Under the pieces are notes generated by a model, which worked only from the letters and a program-made list of their open reading frames with translations, was not told the DNA's origin and ran no database searches. DNA of 64,000 bases from Labia minor (taxonomy: Eukaryota > Arthropoda > Insecta > Dermaptera > Spongiphoridae), in NCBI GenBank assembly GCA_963082975.1, contig OY720345.1, forward strand, positions 19,804,491 through 19,868,490, in the 5' to 3' direction. The position numbers and the translations under genes were made by a program. This document shows positions 1-11,855 of this stretch, piece after piece (the stretch's first letter is position 1; every line of letters starts with the position of its first letter).

Positions 1-34
1 TTGATAATTTAGATAAAATAAATTAAAAACATAC

Positions 35-1917
35 TTCGAACAGCTTCAATTAAATTTGCTAAACGATCCCTTGCTGGTTGACCAAATAATATTTCGGTAA
101 CGTAAGCATCCAAATTCTCTTGTATTTTACTGACGGCATGTAATATAGCTGCTATTGCCAATTGCGATGGTGCATAAAGTAAACAAGCATCAGTTAAAAA
201 AGTCTTATCAAGTTGTTCATCAATGGCTGGCCGAAGGCGTTCAGGATCTTGCAAATTGGTTCGAGTCTAAAATTGAAATTTTCTTTATTTATATTTTTTT
301 ATTTAGCTTCCATAAAAATACATTAATTCAACATCTGTCTGATTTGAGGCATCACAAGAATATGTAAAGATAATATATACAAAATATAAACAATTAAGAA
401 TAGACGTATATTATGAGGGATAAGTAAGAGAAGGTGGATATATTAAAGACGTATGTCTCCTTTAGAGGCTCGTTAAAGAATGATTTTAATTATTAATTAA
501 ATTAAAAAAAATAGTCATATATATATATAAATATAACTTCATATTAATAGTATCATATAAATTATAAATGGATTTATTAAATTATTTATTATTCTTTTTT
601 AAAATTCAATAAAATAATTTATTTTACCATTTTTAAGATATTATAAAATATGTTTTTTAGAATCTAATTTAACAACTTACCTTAATATCTATTAGTAAAC
701 CTTCTATAGGTCTAAAAGGGTTATGTATTGTAAGATCGTAATTTATTTGCATCATTAATAAAAGTTCATTATTTAAAATAATATCTGAAGCTTTTTCTCT
801 ATCACCACGAATATTTGCAACAAATTGTGGAATGGAAACATTAAATTCTTCAACTTTACATGCCAAATATACACATGTAACACTAAAAAAAAAAAAAATT
901 AAACCAAAATGGTTATTTAAATCTTCATATCATTGCTACATGTCTCCAGTTTTTTGTGATTTGTAAGGTATTAATACAATTTATTTTTATTATGAATATA
1001 AATATATATATATATATATATTTATATATCGTAATTATATTGCTAAAAGTGGCCAAAAAATTACAAAAATAATGGAGGATGAGATAGAAATTGAAAGTTC
1101 TAATTAGTTTAAACTATTAAGATTAATTTACATTAGTCTATATAAAATGAAAAATATTAAATATCACACTAATATTTTAAAATTTCTTAACTTTCTATAT
1201 CAGTGATGAATATTGTCTCTCTTTTTGTGATTTATTTTGTTCTTTGCTAGAATGATTTACAAATTTATTTTTATTCTTGATATATTATTATATTATTTAT
1301 TTAATTCAAATTTTTAGCGATATGACAAACAAGAAATTTTAGTGAATCTTTTATTATGTTTTATAAATATATATAAATATACAGGTATATATAAAAATTT
1401 GGTAATTGAATTCTTTAAATTAATCAATTTTTCCTCTTAATTAACTTAATCTTAATCAAATTATTAAATTACTTACAGTATTTCTTTCGGATGATAATCC
1501 ATTACAGAATTATTTAAATAAAATCGTTTAAAATAATGAAATGATGAACCAATGACAGCACGAGGCATTGGTGGATTAAATCTTTTACAAAATTCTCTTA
1601 ATTGAAGTTCATACTGTTTAAGTAATAAACGTTCTTCATCTGCTGTTAAGAATGTAGCCTTTTTCTCATTTTCCTAAATTAAAAAAATATAAGAAATAAG
1701 TAACATTCAATGTATTTATATAGAAAAATAAAAAAATTAATAATTTATTTCAAATATATATATTATATTAAAGGTTATAAAAAAAGATGTTGATATATAC
1801 ACTCATTCCAGCTCCATGTTTTTGTATAAATTCATAATTTGCTTTTTCTCTAAGGCGTGTTAAATCATTTTCAGAACTAAATATCCAATTCTTCTTCTGG
1901 GTACTTTGAGGAAACAT
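35..1917 (-). CDS. CCNH: Cyclin H, partial (four coding exons, 3' end off the window)
   Basis: Cyclin H is the regulatory subunit of the CDK-activating kinase (with CDK7 and MAT1) and part of TFIIH in the nucleus. Exons on the minus strand: 1917-1801, 1673-1477, 882-681 and 266-35 (117, 197, 202 and 232 nt). Introns are GT-AG with phases 0, 2 and 0; donors read GTATAT, GTAAGT, GTAAGT and, for the last exon, GTATGT. The spliced product is about 249 residues against 323 in human, so the C-terminal quarter lies beyond the left edge. Visible family blocks are the N-terminal WIFSSENDL, then [20 protein letters not shown] and [11 protein letters not shown] of the first cyclin fold, HNPFRPIEG at the linker, and [14 protein letters not shown] in the second fold. 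The start at 1917 fits the usual short N-terminus; an in-frame ATG 67 nt upstream would add residues without homology. No frame damage is seen. The exon joins are inferred from sequence only. Confidence 0.95.
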
Positions 1918-2110
1918 TTTTAAAATTTTTATAAATATATAAATAACTATAAAATGTTTTATTTTTCCTGAGAAACTTAATGTCATTCAAAAAAGTATTT
2001 AAATTTCATTCGCAACGCCATCTATGTCGTAAGCATTGAAATATCTTCAAGAATCTACATTATTTGAAAATTCTATTTTCTTTCGATCAGTTTACAACTC
2101 TTTAAATTAG
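1918..2110 (-). promoter_or_regulatory. 5' flank and likely 5' UTR of cyclin H
   Basis: This is the sequence just upstream of the cyclin H start codon. It is A+T rich with no clear TATA box. On the gene strand it contains TAGATGGCGTTGCG near 2024-2011, which includes the ATGGCG core used by YY1/Pho-type factors near start sites of housekeeping genes. The transcription start is not visible; assigning this as promoter rests on position. Confidence 0.3.
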
Positions 2111-3318
2111 AAAATAAAAATACTAATATATTTATAAAACTATATATATTTTACAACTATTCTCTTAAAGGTAAAAAAATGAAACTTATATATTATATTT
2201 ATCTGTATATTCAAAATTGATAATATATTTTTTATATAAATTCTATTGCTATTTAAACTAAAACTGCATTTTACAAACCATTCATTATCATTAATTACTT
2301 AAAGAATGAAATGATAATTTGATTAGATTTTTACTTATTTTCTTAGATTTTTATTTCACTATACTTTATACATAGATTGTAAGAAGTGTTTCGATCATCC
2401 ACTTTATATCATTGATTTTGTATTTTTGCAATTTACTTAAAAACGATTTTGAATGATATTGATTGAATTCACTTCATCAATAATCTTCAATATACTGATG
2501 GTCTGTGATCATGACGATTTTATCCATTTTGAAGAATTCATAGTGCATAATTTTCAAAATGTCATTTTTATAGTACCTTTTAATTTATTTGAGATAACCA
2601 ACATCACATAAATATAAACTATAAACGATATTGATTAAATTAATGACAATATTGAAAAAAATAAAAAATTACAAAAAGAAGGGTGCTTAAGGTGTTAAGT
2701 CAAGCTTATTCTGGTTTAATTTAGGATAAAATAATTTGATACTTAATGTTTAATTAAAATTTGTATTCATTTTTCTAATTTTTAAATAACTTACATAAAT
2801 ATATTTTGGAATAATGACTAAAAAAATAGAACCCCGACTGTGCTGGTCACAATGAAGATAAATAGTGATAAAGATAAATTCGTCAATCAAATAATTTTAT
2901 CATTTGACATTTTTTTTTTAATTGTATCTCTATTGCTTATCAATTATTTTTCTTAATATTACAATTAATTATATATTTTCTTTTATAAATTTTAATAGTT
3001 TATTTATTATTAAATGAAAGTAAGTAATATATTTTTATTTTTATTTTAAAATAAATTATTGAAAATTATAATATGTTGATATATATAATTCGATGCCCCT
3101 CGTTGGGCAGTCAATATAATAGTTGGATAAAAATTAAAGGTACACTTTGGGAGCTAATTGTATAAGATGGATAATAATTAAGATATTGTTGATAATATAT
3201 ATTTATATATGTAAATGAATAATAAAAAAAAACACAAAAATAGGATTTGTTAAATAATACAAAATAAGCCACTTTGGCTTGAGTTATGATTGGTTTATAA
3301 CATAGAAATAATAGGGGA
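2111..3318. other. A+T-rich intergenic stretch
   Basis: Upstream of cyclin H. Long A/T runs with stops in every frame. I see no gene, RNA or element boundary here. Confidence 0.6.
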
Positions 3319-3321
3319 TAG

Positions 3322-3492
3322 CACTTAAATGTTATCAGTGCAAGGAACCACAGACCCTACCAGGAACTGATCCCGATTCTGCCTCTCTGCCTCTTAACCG
3401 GAGAGCAGGACCGATCAATGCATTTTTGGGAATCCCTTCATGGTTCTAGGTTGGTCCACAGGGCAGCACCTCCCAGGAGACAAATTGAGTGA
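3322..3492 (+). other. GC-richer island with an open frame of 56 codons, unidentified
   Basis: About 160 bp of balanced composition inside A+T-rich DNA. One plus-strand frame is open from just after the TAG at 3319 to the TGA at 3490-3492 and includes the strings YQELIPILPLCLLTG and MHFWESLHGSRLVHRAAP; it has no ATG near its left end. A second plus frame is open for about 40 codons. The composition and open frames suggest an exon or, more likely, a retroelement fragment. I recognise neither. A search of protein and repeat libraries would settle it. Confidence 0.25.
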
Positions 3493-4681
3493 AAGATTTA
3501 TCCAAATTTTAAAATAACAATTTATCTTAAAAACAAAATAAATAAATTAAATAAGTTTCGCCCGTTACAAAATTAAAAATTAATTCTGCTGACATTAAAT
3601 TTGATTTGATTTTAAATATAGTTAAATCAATTATATATTGAAAATAAAATATAAAAACAACGAACACATATTGATCATATAACAAGTGTATTTTTTTTCT
3701 TTCTTTCATTATATATATATATATATATAATTCTCCCTTTTATAATTATTATTATTATTATTATTAATATTATTAATATTTAATGAATGATTGATTGATG
3801 TAGATTTAAACCAATCACTTTTAAGATAATTGAACCATTCCCTCCCCACTCCATCCAGTCTTCTACTCTCTTTTAACGCAAAGCTTAGTTTAGATAGGAA
3901 GGAAATAATTAAATGAATCAATGCATTTATAAATATATAATCATAAATAATCCAATAATAATATATCATAATATATGAACAATCAACAATATAACACCTT
4001 TCGTTAATCAATTCTAAATTTAATCTTCTTTGCGTGTTACCATAACATAAAAATGCATTTATTTATATTTATAAACTAACTATATTTTACTTTTTACTAT
4101 AATATATTTTTGTACATTTTTGTTTTATAAATTAACTATAATTATTTGATCAGCTTATATTGTTTTTTTCTTTTTTCACAATAATAATTTATAAGTGTTG
4201 ATTAGTATTGTTTTTATCAGAATGTATTTACGATATTTTAACTCCAGTATAATACAATAAATTACAATTATATTATATTTATATTTATATTTCAAGAATA
4301 ATCAACTCGTTTATTATCAAATATTTACTGCATTTTTGATAATATTTATCCATTATAGAAGCAAAATTTAATTTAATTTTTTGAATGATTAAAACACATA
4401 ATTGATGAATAATTCTTTTTTACTTTTTCTTAATTACTCTTTAATAAATAACATCCCATAAAAGAAAAGACCTGAGAATCACTTCTTTTCATTGGAAAAT
4501 ATATTATTTATTTGAAATCTCATTTATCTTTACTAATATACTATTTATTTATATTTACGATACTCTTTACTAATAAACTATTATTCCAAATCCCATACAT
4601 TATTATTTAATTAACATTAATAGAATAAATTAAAATTTTTTAAAAAAATTGATATAAAATAACATTATTTCTATAAAATAT
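3493..4681. other. A+T-rich stretch with (TA)n and (ATT)n tracts
   Basis: Contains a (TA)n tract near 3711-3729 and an ATT-type trinucleotide tract near 3747-3780. No gene recognised. A minus-strand frame around 3800-3900 is modestly coding-like but low in complexity at its end. Confidence 0.55.
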
Positions 4682-5199
4682 GTTTTAGAGCAGTGTTTCC
4701 CAACCATTTTTATATGACACCATTTTTATATTTATGTTAAGCCCTTCTAAAATTCTTATACCCCCCTGGGTAACATATACATAATTTTTAATATTAAAAA
4801 ATTGAATTGTTGAAGTAAGAAACTTAAATGATAGGTTTTTTAGGATTAGATTTAACGAAAGTAAATAAATTTTCAAAACATATAATGAAAAACTAAAATT
4901 CAAATTCGAAATAATTTTAATAAAGATTTTTGTATAATAATTTAATATTTTAATTTAGTGAGATCCTTACGCTTGATGCTTGCTGCACATAGATTTTATG
5001 TTAGGTTCCAATTTGGTTAGTCTCAAGTCTCCCCGTTCTATTATATCCAGACGATTTCTTATTTTTACCAGTAAATAATTTATAGCACTTATTTAAATAG
5101 GCCAGAGTAAATGTGTTAAACTCGTGTCGCGTCCCCATTTTCGTATTGCTCCCCTTTACAATCAAATTGCCCCCCTCATTGGGAAACAAGGTTTTAGAG
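4682..5199. mobile_element. hAT-type non-autonomous element with 9-bp flanking duplication
   Basis: The left end reads CAGTGTTTCCCAACC at 4691 and the right end carries the inverted partner TTGGGAAACA near 5180-5189. GTTTTAGAG occurs directly outside both ends (4682-4690 and 5191-5199), matching an 8-bp hAT duplication plus one base. CAG ends, short inverted repeats and 8-bp duplications are hAT traits. The interior has C-rich strings such as CCCCCC near both ends and encodes no transposase. A shorter relative lies at 42619-42815. Confidence 0.7.
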
Positions 5200-5499
5200 T
5201 ATAAACATACCATTCTTAAAAAAAGAGGTATTTATTATATTAAATCAGCTGCTTAGCAAATCCTTGTCTTCCAATTGGTTCCTTTGACAATTTCGAACTA
5301 CTGGTATTTTAAAAGATATTTATTTACTGCCCTTATCTATAATTTTCGATCGACTTAATTTAATTATTATAATTTTTTATAATTTTAAAAGTCAATTATT
5401 CAGTCCCTCGTCTTATTTGTCTGTTCAAATTGTTATCGTTCAATGTATCAGGTAACTCATTTGATTTTATACGTATATATTAGATATAATTTACTCTCT

Positions 5500-5646
5500 C
5501 TCATCTATCTATCTATCTATCTCTGTGGCTCTACGGAACTCGAAAGTTCTTGGCCGCAGCAACCACACTTCTCCAAGTGTCCCTATTCTGAGCCACAACC
5601 CTCCAATCCCTATCCTCTCCCATTTCTCTCACTTCCAAATTTTCTT
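5500..5646 (-). mobile_element. Non-LTR retrotransposon (LINE) 3' end with GATA-type tail
   Basis: On the minus strand a frame from about 5646 to the TAG at 5533-5531 reads EVREMGEDRDWRVVAQ followed by RDTWRSVVAAAKNF. The pattern of D-W-R, A-Q-N-R, W-R-x-V-V-A-A-A-K is the typical last 30-40 residues of LINE ORF2 proteins. The stop is followed, on that strand, by a tetranucleotide GATA-type tract (5502-5523), as in LINEs with microsatellite tails. Only this 5'-truncated tail remains. The clade is not clear. Confidence 0.65.
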
Positions 5647-6147
5647 AATTATAAATCTATAATTATTTTTTAAATTAAAATATTTCAATTAGGAAAATAA
5701 TACACATACCTATATATCTTTTAACCCTATTAATAACTATATTTGTAAATATATATAAATAAACCTTTTTATTTTCCAACTGATGATAAAAGGGAATTTT
5801 GAGCTTTTGTTTATGGAAAAAAGTATTATTTTTACTATCCATATAACTTTTTAAATATTTAAAATGATAAATTATATTTCTTAATGGAAAATTTATATTT
5901 ATCCTATTATAATGGGAATTTCTTTATTTATTAACTCAAAAACAGTTGTTATTAAAAACTCGATTAGTGTCATCACATTAGAGAATTCATATCAATCACT
6001 TCCAAGAAAAAGGTAATCAGTTCACTAATAATTTTCATGTAAGTATATTTTTAAAATTTATAATACAATTATTTATTATTATTTAATAAACTAATTGAAT
6101 GAAATTATAATTTGCTTCAACTTGTTTTAATTAATGATTTGTATATA
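5647..6147. other. A+T-rich spacer
   Basis: Between the LINE tail and the Tc1 element. No feature recognised. Confidence 0.5.
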
Positions 6148-7716
6148 AACTGCTGGACAAAAGTATTGCATAAAATTTAAAAATGTTGTAATTTGAAATT
6201 AAAATCTATTATTATATATTTTTTTTGTGAACTCGTTGTTAAAGAATTCTAGTGGTGAAAAAAGACAATAAATTTAGTACAAAATTGTTTATTAACACAA
6301 ATTTAAAAAAAAGCTCAATAACGTAAAAACATAGTAAATTTGAATTACAAATTAAAAAAGTTCTTGTACTTTTAAATTCCTAATTTTTTTTGGTCAATAT
6401 TAAGTGACACCTCCTCTTGCTTTGATAACCGCTTTAACCCTCCTCAGCATGGAAACAATAAAATTTTGAATGATCTCTTGAGAAATGCCATTCCATTCTT
6501 CAACAACCGCTAGACGTAGCTCTGCGAGAGAGCTAGGGCAATCTGGACGAAGCCTGAGCCGTCTTCCAATAGTGTCCCAAAGATGCTCTATAGGATTTAG
6601 GTCTGGACTTCTTGGTGGGGAAACTAAACGATTTATTGAAACGTCTTCTAGGTACTCGAGCAGTGTGACATCTGGCGTTATCTTGCATAAATTAAAAATT
6701 ATCACCGACTCTTCTGGCAAATGGCACAACATATTGCTGGATAAGGTTAAGATACCTCTGGACATTTAATGTACCAGCATTAACAATGTGCAACTCTGTA
6801 TACGGCCATCAAAACTTATTCCTCCCCAAACCATGACCCCACCGCCGCCAAAACTCACTCTTGGGGAGATGTTAACTTCTGCATACCTCTTCCCTTGTCG
6901 CCTCCATACTCTCATCCTTCCATCTGGAGAGAATAGAGTGAATCTCGATTCGTCTGTGAATAATAGACGTCTCCTATCTTCTAGTGTCCAATTGACATGT
7001 TTATGCGAGTATTGAAGTCTGGCAACTCTATGGGCTGTGGTAAGAAGAGGGCAAGTTGCGGGTCTCCTGGAAGCCAAATTTGCTTCATTTAACCTTCTTC
7101 TAACTGTCCTACTTGAAATATGGACGTCACGAACGACAGCGATAGAATGCCGTAATTGATTACTAGTGAGAGACCTGTTTCGAGAAGAACATTTAGCTGA
7201 AGAAATCTCTCATCTGTTCGGTTTGTACTTCTAGGGCGACCCATTACTGGGCGTCGGGAGTAGCTACCAGTCTCCCTGTGACGTGCTAAAATTCTGGAGA
7301 CAGTGGATTGATTCACTCCTAGCCTCTGAGCAATCGTTGTTTGATTTAAACCTTCCTCGCGTAATGTTCCCACTCGAATAGCAGATTCTTCAGAAAAATT
7401 ACCCTTTCGGGCCATATTAATTTTTAAAAGTATAAAACTAAAATAGAACTTAAAAAATAATTGTATAGGGCTGGAAAATTACATTAAAAAAATTGATTAG
7501 GAAGAACTGAATAATGAGTGTTTTATTAAGAAGTTGTTTAATTTAATTCGTTTCATGTTTAGTCTCTTATTTTTCCTTTAGTCAGAGTTCATTTGAGATG
7601 ATTATAAGTAAATATAAAATAAATAAATAATTTGAAATGAAAAATTGTTTTTATAATTAAAATTACAACATTTTATTACACTTTTAAATTTTATGCAATA
7701 CTTTTGTCCAGCAGTG
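6148..7716 (-). mobile_element. Tc1-family DNA transposon, near full length, inactivated
   Basis: Terminal inverted repeats of about 35 bp begin ACTGCTGGACAAAAGTATTG at the left and are mirrored at the right (ending at 7716). TA dinucleotides flank both sides (6146-6147, 7717-7718), the Tc1/mariner target. The length of 1569 bp is normal for a complete Tc1 element. The left tip differs by one base from the right tip. The single gene inside runs on the minus strand and is broken by frameshifts. Confidence 0.92.
6400..7415 (-). pseudogene. Tc1 transposase (DD34E), frameshifted
   Basis: Cut-and-paste transposase of the element around it. The N-terminus starts MARKGNFSEESAIRVGTLRE at 7415 and carries the paired-like helix-turn-helix (TIAQRLGVNQSTVSRIL), followed by a [14 protein letters not shown] linker. 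The catalytic part continues with FTDESRF (first Asp), then QDNARCHT (second Asp, now in a different frame near 6680-6695) and SPDLNPIEHLWD (the Glu). The C-terminus ends GGVT at 6400. At least three frame changes, near 7080-7200, 6766 and 6680, separate the segments, so no working protein is made. Spacing of the last Asp and Glu fits DD34E. Confidence 0.9.
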
Positions 7717-8083
7717 TATTTTGAGTTTTTATACCACAAAATATTTAATTACTAAATTTTAATTATAACTCTCAAGAATTGAAATATAATAATACATAAT
7801 ATAATATTGTGTGAAATATACAATACAATATAATTAATGAATGTTATGAATAATGTTACATAAATATCTTTAATGGGAAAAATATCATCAAAATATTATT
7901 ACTACGTGGAACATAAAAATTACAAAACAAAATAATTTATTTTATATTTATTTAAACACTTATCTGTTGCGACGATTAGGAAAATGTTTATTTGTCTTTC
8001 ACCTCAATCTTCAACAATAATAAACATTAAATTGGATTTAATACAATAGTATAAAACTTAAATATATATTTATATAAATTTAA
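7717..8083. other. A+T-rich spacer between two mobile elements
   Basis: No gene seen. Its right end, AAATTTAA at 8076-8083, is repeated at 8592-8599 on the far side of the next element. Confidence 0.5.
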
Positions 8084-8591
8084 GGTAATTGTTTACAAAA
8101 CGGGAAGCTTAAGGGAATTGGATGAAACTTTGCCAGTGGATTCCTTTTTTAATTTCAAAGAAACTTTCTTCATGCAATATTTCTTCGTTTCTTCTAGTTT
8201 ACGAGATAAAAATTATTAAAGTTTGACAGATAAACTAATTATGAATGAACAGCCAGTTAATAATGTTTTATTGACTAATTCAGTAATTATTCTCTTATTC
8301 ACTAATTTTCGGTTTTTTTCAGTTCGATTAATTAATTTTTAGATATCTAAACCGAACTGAACTCCCCCCAAGAAAATTAGTGAAGACCTCTGATGGCCAA
8401 ATGAATAAAACATGGTAGATAAATATAATGTAAATGGATTAATAGGCAAATTTTAATAATTTTTATCACCTAAACTAGAAGAGATCGAAAAATATTGTAT
8501 AAGGAAAGTGTCCTTGGAATTTAAAAAGGAATCCACTGGCAAAGTTTCATCCAAATCCCTGAATCTAAACAACGTTTTGTAAACAAATACG
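8084..8591. mobile_element. Long-TIR foldback MITE, family 1, copy 1
   Basis: The two ends are long inverted repeats: GGAAGCTTAAGGGAATTGG and GGATGAAACTTTGCCAGTGG at the left are mirrored at the right (ATCCACTGGCAAAGTTTCATC). Pairing extends inward over roughly 150-200 bp. The 8-bp AAATTTAA flanks both ends, an apparent target duplication. There is no coding sequence. Further copies are at 27290-27784, 55684-56222 and 58212-58743. The duplication length suggests hAT-like mobilisation; this is inference. Confidence 0.75.
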
Positions 8592-8719
8592 AAATTTAAA
8601 TATGGGCATACATTATTAATAAAAAAGCATTTGAGAAATAAAAAATATTATTAATAGTAATTCATTTAATTATATTAAGTAAATAAAGTTAATTGTTTCC
8701 AATTCTATAGTTAATAAAG

Positions 8720-8735
8720 TAGAGAGAGAGAGAGA
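8720..8735. repeat. (GA)n microsatellite
   Basis: Eight GA units. Similar tracts occur at 10669-10687, 22400-22430 and 47720-47750. Confidence 0.8.
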
Positions 8736-8809
8736 ATGGAAGATTTGCTTTTTTTATAAATTATTTTTGATCTGGTTTTTACTATGATGATTAATGGGTC
8801 GATTCAATT

Positions 8810-8945
8810 AGCACATTGAGACACACCCACGACCAAAAGTAATAGCAATAACAGCACCAGCAATAGTAAAGTAAAAGGGCCCCGGCCACACCCACACCCT
8901 AGGCTTTATGTCTGTCACACCCTTCACTATCACAAACACAATTCA
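8810..8945. promoter_or_regulatory. CACCC-box cluster, possible regulatory element
   Basis: A block richer in G+C than its surroundings with repeated CACACCC/CCACACCC motifs (near 8821, 8886, 8892 and 8916) and a GGGCCCCGGCC core. CACCC boxes bind KLF/Sp-type zinc-finger factors. No open frame is convincing. Function is inferred only from motif density. Confidence 0.25.
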
Positions 8946-9780
8946 TTTTCAAGTTTCAAACTTCTTATCATTTTGATTATGATCAATCATTCTAGAGACT
9001 GAATTTATATATCTATATATATATATAACATTAATCATCAACTTTTAAGACAAGGAATAGTAGCATAAATTTCAATCTCCCTACACTTCTTCAATTGTTC
9101 CCTCCCTCTCGTTGATTCATTCTATACTTTTTTTTTCAAAGTTTATTTTTTCATAACATTTTGCCTATATTTTAAAATTTAAAAATAGCTATGATTTTAA
9201 AAAATTAGTAACATGGTTCTCTCTTACAATTATTTTTTTTTTTTTATTTTTTTAAAAAATTATTATTTATTATTATTTTATTAAAAATGATAGATATATA
9301 ATCAAATTATAATAAACTAAATGACATATGTTATATGATTGATTGAATGAATAATTATAATTAAATTTTATTATTAAAAAAATTGTAATATTATTCATTT
9401 TATTTTCTAAACTTGTGATTTTATTTATTTTAATATAATTTTTCTAAACTTGATAGATATTATTTGATTAAATATCTTTAAAAAAAAATATATTTTATTA
9501 TATTATATTATGACGTTTTTCTCAACTTTACTTGTCGTTTGTCTCTTGATCTGTCTGTCTGTTCGCTCTTTGGACAAATTGAAATCAATTTTTCATCAAC
9601 TTAATATGGAGATAGACTTTTTAAAATTTTTATAGATATTTCAATGGATCCCAAGAAGGTGTAGAAGAAATATAATTGAATTATAATTAATTAATTGTAA
9701 TTAATTAGGGATTAATTTCAGTAACTAACTTGCACTAAAAAGAATAGAATAATATAAATATAAAAAAAATTTATAAAATA

Positions 9781-10338
9781 ACGTTTTTCCAATGGACTAA
9801 AAAGAATAAAATAATTTTTCTATGAGCCTGACAAAGTTTATAGATGAATTGCTTCATATTCAACTAAAAACGTTGGGCGCTTTTAGTTTTCATTTAATTT
9901 CTATGCAATTAACTTTCTTTATAGAGCTATAATTCATATATATATATATATACATACCACACTAAAACACTTCATTAATAAGTAACACTATTTTTTCAAA
10001 TATAATCAACCATTTTGGATTTAATTGATAATATGTAAATGTAATAAATATTCTTTTAAATTTTGATACATACTTTGATATAAGTATATTACAGTGAAAA
10101 ATAATAAAAGATTAACATCTTAGTTTTTAACCTATCAATTTTATTTAAAAAAAAATATTTGTCAGTTTATGTGTTTAATAAAATTTTTATTATTACAAAA
10201 ACTTGACTTGATTTTTCTTATAAATAAATAAAACTAAATGCGCCCAACGTTTTTCGTTGAATATGAAGCAATTCATCCATAAACTTTGTCAGGCTAATAA
10301 AAAATTATTTTATTCTTTTTAGTCCATGAAAAGAACGT
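9781..10338. mobile_element. Long-TIR MITE, family 2
   Basis: About 110 bp at each end form inverted repeats: the left contains GCCTGACAAAGTTTATAGAT and AAACGTTGGGCGC; the right contains their reverse complements (10226-10338). Both tips read ACGTT. A TA pair sits at or near each tip, so a Tc1/mariner-type target is possible. The middle has a (TA)n tract near 9938-9952 and no coding sequence. Only one copy is seen in the window. Confidence 0.75.
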
Positions 10339-10490
10339 AATATTATACACTTTTTTTATTTGTATATTATTTAATATATTGTGAACTTTTGTTTATTAGT
10401 GAGTAAGAAAAATGAGTGAATCATAATATTTCAAAGGAGTAGAGTATATATGCTATTAATTAATCAGATAAAGAAGAAAGAGAAAAAAAC

Positions 10491-10548
10491 ATGAGACGCC
10501 CTGATGAAGGTTCAATAATTAACATAGACTGGCAAATAGGCCCTAAAG
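10491..10548 (+). CDS. Candidate short first coding exon, unidentified
   Basis: An ATG in a good context (AAC before it) opens a frame reading MRRPDEGSIINIDWQIGPK, then a possible donor G/GTATCT at 10549. Base composition is clearly higher in G+C than flanking DNA, and the residues are diverse rather than A/T-driven. The length (19 codons plus one base) could suit a small first exon. Against it: the donor is weak, no homolog is recognised, and no partner exon is proven. An acceptor near 17417 could be joined in frame but this is speculation. Confidence 0.22.
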
Positions 10549-10668
10549 GTATCTTTTTTTTAATTTCTAAATATCAGTAGTATATTTGGTAGCTGTAAAA
10601 TGTCTATGTCCATATATATATTATCGCCCAAGGATGTTAGATGGAAATTAAAAGGGCTGAGAAGAGAA

Positions 10669-10687
10669 AGAGAGAGAGAGAGAGAGG
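10669..10687. repeat. (AG)n microsatellite
   Basis: Pure AG dinucleotides inside a purine-rich block (10640-10695). Confidence 0.8.
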
Positions 10688-11424
10688 GAAAAAAGATAAG
10701 ATTCATTCACACACATTCAATGACTAATATACAACACACATTCAGAGATATTCATTCATAAAAAAGAATAATATTTTTATGAACTAGACACACCTACCTC
10801 TCACATCTTAGCTATCTAAAATCATAAAAAAAGAAAAAAAAAAGAAAAATTATTTCCAGAAAACAAATGCTAATAACACATTTCAATAAGTTGACTTAGT
10901 TTTTTTTTTGTTTAAAAAAAGAAAAATTTATAAGAATTCGTATTTCTATTTCTTTTTCTATTCCTATTCATTCATTAATTCAATTCAATGGAAAATGGAA
11001 TTATATTCTACTATATGCACAATTATTTTATTTTATTTAGTGTTTAGAAAATTTTAAGTTTATATTACATGTTATTATATTTTAAATTTTCTTTTTAATT
11101 AAAGTCTTTTAGACACTGCACCATTTTCTTAGTATATTGATTAAATCTACTTCCTGTCCCTCTTCTCTTTTTCTTTTGTCTTACCAGTTCCTTCACTTTT
11201 GGTTTTTAATTAATGTCATTTTAGTATCAGTACATTCACGTACCTACATTATTTTTTTTATTCTTATTTAAATCGAGATTGTGTCTTTGTTAATCTTTAC
11301 TATTATTTATTTGATTATTTACAAATAAATATAAATAAATAAATAACTTATATATTTGAAAACAAATAAAATCTAAAGAGACCACATTTTCAATCAAATA
11401 TATCAGAACAAATAGGATGTTTCA

Positions 11425-11855
11425 ACCTAGGGAAAAATCATCTTTGTTAGTTTTTTCTTAATTTAAAATAGGAATTTTAATAATAAAAAAACAAAAATGT
11501 CGCCGGGCAACGCCGGACAGCGCTTCCTTAAATACAAAATATTATAAATAGAATAAAATTAAAAATATTTGTTTTAATAATATTTTGTAATCAAATTACG
11601 AAATATATATTATGTTATATCCACAGGGCATACTGTTACTGTTTTTTCAGTGCATTACTACGTACGTTTAAGGGCTGTATGTTTTATGACTATTTTTTTT
11701 TTAATTTATGTTCTTTTAAATTATTTGAAATTGTTTCATATATTTTATCGTGAATTTATTTTAAATAAAAATCTTAATCTTAATTATTCATAGTTCATAA
11801 GGAATAATATTTTTAAAGTACCGAGCCGCGGCTCGGTGAACCAGGTACTATATTA
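11425..11855 (+). repeat. Interspersed repeat family ending GGTGAACCAGG, copy 1
   Basis: Shares blocks with 49885-50145 and, in reverse, with 60486-60865: AAAAATCATCTTTGTT, then GCCGGGCAACGC, then TGTTATATCCACAGG, then a T-rich zone, then GAGCCGCGGCTCGGTGAACC. This copy has the longest terminal palindrome (CCGAGCCGCGGCTCGG at 11822-11837). No coding sequence. Possibly a SINE- or LINE-derived family; class unknown. Confidence 0.6.
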
